From JAHFLV01 sp964367845 (lineage in GTDB: Bacteria > Patescibacteriota > Minisyncoccia > Phycocordibacterales > DATGWK01), in the NCBI GenBank assembly GCA_964367845.1, contig CAYIYW010000004.1, positions 1 to 29,041 of the forward strand: DNA of 29,041 nucleotides, in the 5' to 3' direction. This document shows, in pieces, positions 7,877-13,936 of this stretch. How positions within the stretch are numbered: the first letter of the stretch is position 1; each line of letters starts with the position of its first letter. Both the position numbers and the translations under genes were made by a program. Below the pieces are notes generated by a model. The model made no database searches, was not told the DNA's origin, and saw only the letters and a program-made list of their open reading frames with translations.

Positions 7877-9214
7877 ATGCTCAAAAAAACCATAAAAATA
7901 ATAACCGCGCTTATCATCCTCCTCGCCATCGGTTTCGCCGTGTATTGGTTTTTTGACCGCCAGCAAGGTGGAGATGGTCTGCCCCAAAATAACGGGGGAT
8001 TCAGCTTTAGCAATTTATTCCCATTCGGAAATTCAAACAACGGCGCGCCTGCAACGACAACTCCGACCGGGGCTCCGGGCATAAACGGCCAGAATTATGC
8101 GATTCCAACCGCACCGCCTCGTTTGTGGCAAATTTCAAACGAACCTCAATCCGGCGCGGTGGTCTTCAACGCCTCCAATACTCCATTCGTCCGCTTTGTT
8201 GACAAAGCAACAGGAAATATTTTTGAGAGTTCTCTTCGCCTTCTTGGATTAAAAAGGATTTCAAACACGACGATTCCGAAGGTCTACGAGGCGGTGTGGC
8301 AAGCGAGCGGAAACGCTCTTGTTCTGCGTTATTTGAGCGACGACAACGAAACAATCAAAAGCGTCTATGGAAAACTGGCCTCCATCTCGCCACTTTTCGG
8401 AGAAAACACCAATGAATCGGAATCACCCGCGGAAAAATCGCTCCGAGAACTTCAAACTGCCTTTCTGCCGGAAAACATAACGAGCATTTCGGCAAATCCA
8501 TCAACCGGCGCGTTTTCCTATGTCGTAAAATCGCCAAATAAATCCGCGATTTTTGTTACAAACCCGCTCGCAGGCAGTCCTCGGCAAATTTTTGAGTCGG
8601 AAATCCGAGATTTCTCGGTTCACTGGGTAAACAATACGACCATCGGACTGACAAGCAAACCGAGTGACGACGCGATTGGCCAATTCTATTTTATAAAGAC
8701 CGACTCTGGCCGGCTTGAGAAAGTAATGGGCGAGCGAAACGGTCTTATCGCCATTTCAAATTCCGCGGGGGCGAAAATTTTCTACTCGGAATCAAGAAAT
8801 AATTCTTTTGCGTCCGGCCTATTTAATCCAAAAACGGGGGAGGAAACACCGGTACCGTTCACTTCGCTTCCAGACAAGTGTGTTTGGTCAAACAAGGACT
8901 CCTACCTTTACTGTGCCGTTCCTAAATCAATTCCGTCCGGGGAATATCCCGACTATTGGTATCAAGGCAGGGTTTCTTTCAGCGACACATTCTGGCGGAT
9001 TGACACTTCAACTGGCGCGACTGAATTCCTGATTGACCCAGCAACGGTTGCGTCTGCCGCATCTGTTGAGTTTGTTTCGTCTACTGCCCCTGCCGACGAT
9101 AGAACAGAAATTGATGCTGTTGATTTAATCCTTGACCCGAACGAGGAATATCTTGTTTTTACGAACAAAAAGGACTCTAAATTGTGGGGCTTGAAGATTG
9201 AAAAGGGAAGTTAG
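7877..9214 (+). CDS. Membrane-anchored protein with beta-propeller-like ectodomain
   Basis: 445 residues. One N-terminal membrane helix (residues 5-27, IIILLAIGFAVYWFF type) is followed by a low-complexity Gly/Asn/Pro/Thr linker (30-75) and a large beta-rich region. Repeated short blades ending in phrases such as AVWQASGNALVLRYL, FSVHWVNNTTIGLTS and CVWSNKDSYLYCAVP resemble WD40/TolB-like propeller blades, although I cannot count them reliably. No enzyme motif. It starts 6 bases after the pilin stop, the last gene of the operon, and ends convergent with yidC 18 bases away. Function unknown; probably an extracytoplasmic partner of the secretion machine. Confidence 0.7.
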   Translation: MLKKTIKIITALIILLAIGFAVYWFFDRQQGGDGLPQNNGGFSFSNLFPFGNSNNGAPATTTPTGAPGINGQNYAIPTAPPRLWQISNEPQSGAVVFNASNTPFVRFVDKATGNIFESSLRLLGLKRISNTTIPKVYEAVWQASGNALVLRYLSDDNETIKSVYGKLASISPLFGENTNESESPAEKSLRELQTAFLPENITSISANPSTGAFSYVVKSPNKSAIFVTNPLAGSPRQIFESEIRDFSVHWVNNTTIGLTSKPSDDAIGQFYFIKTDSGRLEKVMGERNGLIAISNSAGAKIFYSESRNNSFASGLFNPKTGEETPVPFTSLPDKCVWSNKDSYLYCAVPKSIPSGEYPDYWYQGRVSFSDTFWRIDTSTGATEFLIDPATVASAASVEFVSSTAPADDRTEIDAVDLILDPNEEYLVFTNKKDSKLWGLKIEKGS

Positions 9215-9232
9215 TTGGAAATTTGGTACTTA

Positions 9233-10030
9233 TTAAGTTTTAGACATCGCCACGACACTTTCCTTTTTGCCGCTGTTTGCTTGTTTTTTGTCATCCGCCC
9301 TTGCCACCGCTCTACGGATTACAAGCTCCTGACCAATAGTAAAAATGTTGCTGGTTATCCAGTAAATGGCGATTGCTCCGGAAATTGTCCAGGAAATAAT
9401 AAAGGCGAGCACAGGCAACATGTATCTCATTTGAACGCCCATTGTCTTGGTTAAATCGTGCTTGAACCTCTCCTCTTTGGTCATGTTTTCTTTATTGACT
9501 GGGTTTTTTGAGGCCGGCGGGAGAGAGTATTTAATTTGAATGTATGAAGAAACTCCGGCTAAAACAGCCAGAACGATATTTTTCCCGGAAATATCAATCA
9601 TGCCCAAAAAACTGGTGTTGATTACCTCCGGCACCTTCACAAAGGAATACAAAATGTCTTGATTTATATTCCCAAAATCACCGAGAAACACTTTGTAGAG
9701 GGCAAAAATAATCGGCAGTTGAATCAGAATCAGAATAATGCTCGCGAATGGATTCACGCCGTTCGTTTTGTAAACTTCCATCGTTTTTCGCGCATAGGCC
9801 TGTTTGTCGTCTTTGTATTTCTTTTTTAATTCTGCCAGCTCCGGCTCAATTTTTTTCATTTTTAATTGAGTCGTAACCGCTTTTTTTGAAAGAGGGAAGA
9901 GGATAAGTTTTATGATGATGGTGAAGATGACAATCGCGACGCCTGCGTCAATCCATGGCACGATATCCATTAAAAAAATCAGCCCGTTGTAGAGCGGGTT
10001 GTAAACGCCGGCATTGTAGAGAAAAGACAT
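9233..10030 (-). CDS. yidC: YidC/Oxa1 membrane protein insertase
   Basis: 265 residues, the short YidC form without the large periplasmic domain of proteobacteria. About five membrane helices are visible: residues 12-45, 90-112, around 145-165, and two in 205-245. The conserved core is recognisable: TIIIKLILFPLSKKAVTTQLKMKKIEPELAELKKKYKDD is split here by me only as helix 1 plus the coiled hairpin loop; ASIILILIQLPIIFALYKVF and ISGAIAIYWITSNIFTIGQE follow. The groove residue that is Arg in well-studied homologues appears to be Lys (in IIIKLIL). The C-terminus is basic (ribosome contact). It is in the usual rpmH-rnpA-yidC order, with a 140-base gap holding a long inverted repeat before it. Confidence 0.95.
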   Translation of the reverse strand: MSFLYNAGVYNPLYNGLIFLMDIVPWIDAGVAIVIFTIIIKLILFPLSKKAVTTQLKMKKIEPELAELKKKYKDDKQAYARKTMEVYKTNGVNPFASIILILIQLPIIFALYKVFLGDFGNINQDILYSFVKVPEVINTSFLGMIDISGKNIVLAVLAGVSSYIQIKYSLPPASKNPVNKENMTKEERFKHDLTKTMGVQMRYMLPVLAFIISWTISGAIAIYWITSNIFTIGQELVIRRAVARADDKKQANSGKKESVVAMSKT

Positions 10031-10066
10031 TGGACTATTTTACTTCAAGCAGGCGAGGTTTTCAAT

Positions 10067-10167
10067 GCGCTGTGTATGCGCGTGCAAAGATGCGGCGTGC
10101 AAACACTCTTTGGAGCGCCCTTTCCCGCCGGGTGCGGAGAAGAGTGTTTGCGCGCCACACAGTACGC
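10067..10167 (-). repeat. Long imperfect inverted repeat between rnpA and yidC (element A)
   Basis: Arms 10095-10110 and 10140-10155 match 15 of 16 bases in inverted orientation (core GCAAACACTCTT). An outer pair CTGTGT 10070-10075 with ACACAG 10157-10162 extends it, and inside GCGCCC pairs with GGGTGC. The whole could fold into one hairpin of about 95 bases. It fills the gap between two cotranscribed genes, so it would be in the mRNA. No T-run follows, so a terminator is unlikely. It may be a REP- or MITE-like element or an RNA processing site. Confidence 0.7.
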
Positions 10168-10170
10168 TAC

Positions 10171-10506
10171 CTAATACAACCTGGCGCGCGAAAGTAATCC
10201 GTCAATCTCTTTTACAATATCGGCGTATGGTAATTTCTCGCCACCTTTTTTTACAGTGATCGCTATCAAAAATCCGTGCTTTATCTTCGGCCAGAGATTT
10301 CGGATGACACTATAGACACGCCTTCGGGTTCGGTTTCTCAACACCGCCGTCGGCGCGACTTTTTTTGAAATTGAGACGGCAAAACGCGTTTGGCCGTCGG
10401 GGGATTTGAGTGTTTTCAGTAAAAAATTAGGGGAGAAACCGACGGCGCCGCGTCCAAAAACCTCTCGCGCCAGCGCCTTTGGAATTCGTTGCTTTTGGGG
10501 AAGCAT
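10171..10506 (-). CDS. rnpA: Ribonuclease P protein component
   Basis: 111 residues. The family core SISKKVAPTAVLRNRTRRRV (about residues 45-64) is present, with the RNR motif and following basic helix that binds the RNase P RNA and tRNA precursor leader. The N-terminus MLPQKQRIPKALAREVF is the usual RnpA beginning. The C-terminus LLSRARLY is short. It starts 21 bases after the rpmH stop on the same strand, with no clear Shine-Dalgarno sequence, consistent with coupled expression. Confidence 0.93.
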   Translation of the reverse strand: MLPQKQRIPKALAREVFGRGAVGFSPNFLLKTLKSPDGQTRFAVSISKKVAPTAVLRNRTRRRVYSVIRNLWPKIKHGFLIAITVKKGGEKLPYADIVKEIDGLLSRARLY

Positions 10507-10527
10507 TCGGGTTGGTTTGCCGGGTTA

Positions 10528-10668
10528 TTAAACAGAAATCCGCCGCCGGCCTTTTGCCCGACGGCGCGTCAAGGTTCTTTTCCCGCCAGCCGACGCCATT
10601 CTCTTCAAAAAACCGTGGCTTCTGGCTCGTTTTCTCTTTTTAGGTCTGTATGTTAAGCCCTGTTTCAT
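10528..10668 (-). CDS. rpmH: Ribosomal protein bL34
   Basis: Reading the minus strand from the ATG at 10668-10666 gives a 46-residue protein beginning MKQGLTYRPKKRKRARSHGF and ending RRRAKGRRRISV, then TAA. This is unmistakably L34: the YxPKxRKRxRxHGF start, LKRM, and the closing TLxRRRxKGRxxLxV pattern are all visible. It is a small basic protein of the large ribosomal subunit. It is first in rpmH-rnpA-yidC and divergent from dnaA, the ancestral bacterial arrangement at the origin. Confidence 0.95.
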   Translation of the reverse strand: MKQGLTYRPKKRKRARSHGFLKRMASAGGKRTLTRRRAKGRRRISV

Positions 10669-10803
10669 AGATATTTACCATACTACAACAAACTTAAACT
10701 CAAATCAACAAAATCAGCGCGAAATCAATATAAAATTAAAAAAAACTGAAGTCCACATGCTATGCACAATTTATGAACATAGATGTTTGCCAAAAACAAG
10801 TAC

Positions 10804-10828
10804 TATAATTTGACCTCAAGGATATAAT
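10804..10828 (+). promoter_or_regulatory. Two -10 elements upstream of dnaA
   Basis: TATAAT occurs at 10804-10809 and again at 10823-10828. Either could drive dnaA (ATG 10859), with leaders of about 45 or 25 bases. An 8-of-9 DnaA-box-like CTATGCACA lies upstream near 10759, so autoregulation by DnaA is possible. The 190-base divergent rpmH/dnaA gap is otherwise AT-rich with no gene seen. Confidence 0.5.
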
Positions 10829-10858
10829 CTACCTGAAATATCAAATCAAACTCAAATC

Positions 10859-12247
10859 ATGCCTCCAACCGACAATAAAAAACTCTGGGACAATGTTTTG
10901 GTTGAAATGGAACTTTCGGTCTCAAAACCGAATTTCAACACTTGGTTCCGCGACACTTCTATTTTCAAAGTGGATGATGGAATAGCCCAGATCAGCGTCC
11001 CAAATAATTTTGTTAAGGACTGGCTTTATAAAAAATATCATTCAACGATTCTTAAAATTCTAAGGGCGACGACCCCGACTGTTCGCTCGCTTGAATACAT
11101 TGTGAGCCGAGACGACCAAAAAAAACGAACTCAAATTGAAGAACGTCCCGCAAACGCCACGCTCATCAACAATGAATTACCGCTTGGCGACTTTTATATA
11201 AACAAAGAAGACAATCTGAACCCTCGTTATGGATTTGATTCGTTCATTGTCGGCCCGTTTAACGAGCTTGCCCACGCCGCCGCCCAAGCGGTTGTAAAAA
11301 AACCCGGCATTGTCTACAACCCGTTGTTTGTTTACGGCAACACCGGCCATGGGAAAACCCATCTCATCCAAGCGGTGGGGAATTACTTGAAACACATGTA
11401 TCCTGAAATGAGAATCCATTATGTGACATCGGAAAAATTCGCCAGCGACTATGTAAGTTCCGTTCAGTCAGCCCAAAGCAATCCGAATAACTCAAATAAA
11501 ATCAGTAATTTTAAGGAAAAATACCGGAAATACGATGTTTTGATAATGGACGACATTCAATTCCTTTCAAAAACCGAAAAAACCCAGGAAGAGCTTTTCC
11601 ATTTATTTAATCATCTTTACGACAATAACAAACAAATTGTTTTCTCGTCCGACAAACATCCGAATTACATCCCAAATCTTGAAGACCGCCTCCGGTCGCG
11701 TTTCGCCGCCGGCATGATTGTTGATATTCCCGCGCCGGACCATGAATCAAGAATCGCTATTCTCAAAGCAAAATTAAGAAATCAGGCGTTCATTCTCTCG
11801 GATGAGATTATTGATTTCATCGCCGCGTCAGTTGCCACCAACATCCGCGAACTTGAAGGGGTCCTAAACTCCATTGTTTGCCAATCCCAATTAAAAAACC
11901 GAGAAATCACTTTGCAAGAAGCCAAAAATCTCCTCAAAAACAGCGCCCGACCGTCAAAAAGAACTCTTTCCACAAAAGAGGTCATTAAAATTGTCGCTGA
12001 TTTCTATAACATAGAGGAAGCAAGCATATATGAGAAAACAAGAAAAAAAGAGGTGATTCGCCCCCGCCAAATCACAATGTATATCTTGCGGGAGGATTTC
12101 AAAATTTCTTATCCTTCTATCGGAGAACGGCTTGGGGGGCGTGACCATACAACTGTCATCCATTCTTGCGAGAAAATCAAGGTTGATATAAAAGTTGACC
12201 CGACCATCATCCAAGAACTTAACCAAATTCGGGCGCTTATTACATAA
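10859..12247 (+). CDS. dnaA: Chromosomal replication initiator DnaA
   Basis: 462 residues, normal length. Domain I is at 1-80 (LWDNVLVEMELSVSKPNFNTWF), domain II is a short linker (about 83-115), and the AAA+ domain begins at NPRYGFDSFIVGPFNELAHA. Walker A is GNTGHGKT (160-167), unusual because most DnaA proteins read GGxGLGKT. Walker B is VLIMDDIQF (D231, D232). Sensor 2 and arginine-finger region are present (LEDRLRSRFAAGM). The C-terminal DNA-binding domain carries GGRDHTTVIHSCEKI (426-440). It opens the origin at DnaA boxes; the probable oriC lies directly downstream. Confidence 0.97.
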   Translation: MPPTDNKKLWDNVLVEMELSVSKPNFNTWFRDTSIFKVDDGIAQISVPNNFVKDWLYKKYHSTILKILRATTPTVRSLEYIVSRDDQKKRTQIEERPANATLINNELPLGDFYINKEDNLNPRYGFDSFIVGPFNELAHAAAQAVVKKPGIVYNPLFVYGNTGHGKTHLIQAVGNYLKHMYPEMRIHYVTSEKFASDYVSSVQSAQSNPNNSNKISNFKEKYRKYDVLIMDDIQFLSKTEKTQEELFHLFNHLYDNNKQIVFSSDKHPNYIPNLEDRLRSRFAAGMIVDIPAPDHESRIAILKAKLRNQAFILSDEIIDFIAASVATNIRELEGVLNSIVCQSQLKNREITLQEAKNLLKNSARPSKRTLSTKEVIKIVADFYNIEEASIYEKTRKKEVIRPRQITMYILREDFKISYPSIGERLGGRDHTTVIHSCEKIKVDIKVDPTIIQELNQIRALIT

Positions 12248-12263
12248 GCATACATAAGCCGTA

Positions 12264-12431
12264 TATGGATAAGTTGTTGATAAAGTATTTATAACCCCAT
12301 GGATAACCTCTTAATTAACCACGATAAACCTGAATTTCCACAAATAAGTTGGGGACAATTTAAACAAAAAAGGGATATAATTTCACCTTGCCCTCATAAA
12401 GTTAGAACTAATCCACAAAATAGGTGGATAA
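12264..12431. other. Probable replication origin (oriC) with DnaA-box-like sites
   Basis: The dnaA-dnaN gap (12248-12526) is strongly AT-rich and has a cluster of sites close to TTATCCACA or its complement: TATGGATAA 12264-12272 (8 of 9), CATGGATAA 12298-12306 (7 of 9), ATTTCCACA 12334-12342 (7 of 9), TAATCCACA 12409-12417 (8 of 9) and GGTGGATAA 12423-12431 (8 of 9). The stretch 12430-12480 is an A/T-rich candidate unwinding element. Location and site density are classical for oriC. No perfect box is seen. Confidence 0.7.
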
Positions 12432-12491
12432 AAAAGGATTCAAAAACCTTGATTTTAAACAATTTTAAGAACTTATTAAGATATCCCCGAC

Positions 12492-12497
12492 TATAAT
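12492..12497 (+). promoter_or_regulatory. -10 element for dnaN
   Basis: A perfect TATAAT lies 30 bases before ATG 12527. A second TATAAT at 12376-12381, within the origin region, could also contribute. Confidence 0.45.
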
Positions 12498-12526
12498 AGT
12501 AGTAATAGAATTTATTATACAAATAT

Positions 12527-13630
12527 ATGAAGACGGAATGCATAAAAGAAAAATTAACATCTGCGGTCGCTCAAGCTGAAAAAATTACCGGAAAAAATTT
12601 AACCCTACCAGTTCTTGGTTGTGTGCTCCTTGAAGCGACAAAGAATTCCATCTCAATAAAATCCACCAACCTAGACCTCGGTGTTGAAATAACTATTCCG
12701 GCTAAAATTCAAAAAGAAGGCCGTGTGGCGGTGCCCGGCAGTATTTTGTCCGGCTTTTTAAACAACTCTCCGTATGAAAACAACATCTCTCTTGAAACAA
12801 CCGAAACCGGTCTCCTTAAAATTACAACCCCAAAAACATCAACAAGCATAAAGTCGTTGGTTTCGGATGATTTTCCATCCATTCCAGAGGTCTCAAAAGA
12901 ACAGTCTTTCAAAATCAAGGCCGTTGATTTTGTCCGTGGGTTGAGGTCTGTTTGGTACAGTTCGTCTGTTTCAAGTATTAAACCCGAACTCTCAAGCATC
13001 CTTGTCCGTTGCGATGACGATGTTTTGGTTTGCGCCGCCACTGATTCATTTCGGCTTGCGGAAAAGCGAATTAAACTCAAAAACCAAAAGTCCTTTGAAA
13101 ACATTCTTATCCCTTTTAAAAATATCCAAGAAATAATTAGGATTCTTGAGGCGGCGAAAGACGAGGTTTTGTTTTGTGTTACCAAAAACCAAATTTCCGT
13201 TTCTTACGATGGGGTTTATCTCACTTCAAGGGTCATTGATGGGGTTTTCCCTGATTATCGCCAAATAATTCCCAAAGAGAGCCAGACCGAGGTTGTAGTC
13301 CTAAAGGACGACTTTGTTCAGGCCTTCAAAATCGCCAATATTTTTTCAGATAAATTCAATCAAATTAACATGCGTGCCGAACCAACCAAAAAATCATTTG
13401 AGATAAGAACCAGTAACGTTGATTTAGGTGAATGTCTGAACAAAATTGATGCGACGCTTAAAGGTGAGGACGTCGCCGTGAACTTCAACCATAAATATGT
13501 GACCGACTGTTTCTCTTCTCTTAACGGAGACAGTGTTTTATTGTCGTTTAACGGCCTTAATAAGCCGTTGGTAATTCGGAGCACGGGCGACTCGTCATTC
13601 CTTTACCTCGTGATGCCGATGAACAGGTAA
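12527..13630 (+). CDS. dnaN: DNA polymerase III beta subunit (sliding clamp)
   Basis: 367 residues, the usual length for three repeated clamp domains. Recognisable features are TGKNLTLPVLGCVLLEATKN near the start, a central region with VLVCAATDSFRLAEKRIKL (the conserved TDs.RLa motif), and the C-terminus SFLYLVMPMNR (typical YlvMPm ending that forms part of the partner-binding pocket). It tethers polymerase to DNA as a dimer ring. It follows dnaA across oriC and is followed 24 bases later by the small DciA-like gene. Confidence 0.96.
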   Translation: MKTECIKEKLTSAVAQAEKITGKNLTLPVLGCVLLEATKNSISIKSTNLDLGVEITIPAKIQKEGRVAVPGSILSGFLNNSPYENNISLETTETGLLKITTPKTSTSIKSLVSDDFPSIPEVSKEQSFKIKAVDFVRGLRSVWYSSSVSSIKPELSSILVRCDDDVLVCAATDSFRLAEKRIKLKNQKSFENILIPFKNIQEIIRILEAAKDEVLFCVTKNQISVSYDGVYLTSRVIDGVFPDYRQIIPKESQTEVVVLKDDFVQAFKIANIFSDKFNQINMRAEPTKKSFEIRTSNVDLGECLNKIDATLKGEDVAVNFNHKYVTDCFSSLNGDSVLLSFNGLNKPLVIRSTGDSSFLYLVMPMNR

Positions 13631-13654
13631 AGGCCTTGTGTAGAAAACACCAAA

Positions 13655-13909
13655 ATGAACCACATTGACGTTTTTTTCAGCAAACTCAAGAGCACTTTCG
13701 CCAATCAGACCGGTAAAAAAGAAATAATCTCTTCCGCTTGCCTGCGCCATAGTGCTGTTGACGCCGGCGCTTCTCAAATAGAAATCCACGGCCGGGTTGT
13801 GAGATTAAACATCAGCCCTGCCGCCAAAAGCGCGATTTTCCTTAAAAAAACAGCGATTTTAGACGACATAAATCAAAAAATAAAACCAACCCTTATTGAT
13901 ATTCGTTAA
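13655..13909 (+). CDS. Small DUF721/DciA-like protein
   Basis: 84 residues from ATG 13655. A helical N-terminal third (FFSKLKSTFANQTGKKEIIS) is followed by a beta-alpha pattern: ASQIEIHGRVVRLNISPAAK, SAIFLKKTAILDDINQKIKP, then TLIDIR. The closing logic (strand-strand, 'sp.akseI.lkk..Il..iN', strand ending in DIR) resembles the KH-like core of DUF721/DciA proteins, which help load the replicative helicase in many bacteria. The placement directly after dnaN fits. The similarity is by pattern only and I would not assign the gene name. It converges on the PBP gene. Confidence 0.6.
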   Translation: MNHIDVFFSKLKSTFANQTGKKEIISSACLRHSAVDAGASQIEIHGRVVRLNISPAAKSAIFLKKTAILDDINQKIKPTLIDIR

Positions 13910-13936
13910 TCCAAGACGGGAATTAATCCAAGACGG
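13906..13936. repeat. Tandem 14-base repeat at a convergent gene junction
   Basis: TTAATCCAAGACGG occurs at 13906-13919 and again at 13923-13936 with a GAA spacer. The stop of the plus-strand gene (13907-13909) is in copy one and the stop of the minus-strand PBP gene (13923-13925 on the plus strand) is in copy two. One duplication of about 17 bases would explain it. Confidence 0.85.

Noticed and set aside
12299..12496. 65-codon plus-strand frame in the dnaA-dnaN gap
   Set aside because: Lies over the DnaA boxes of the probable oriC, has no domain-like pattern, and no ribosome site. Chance frame.
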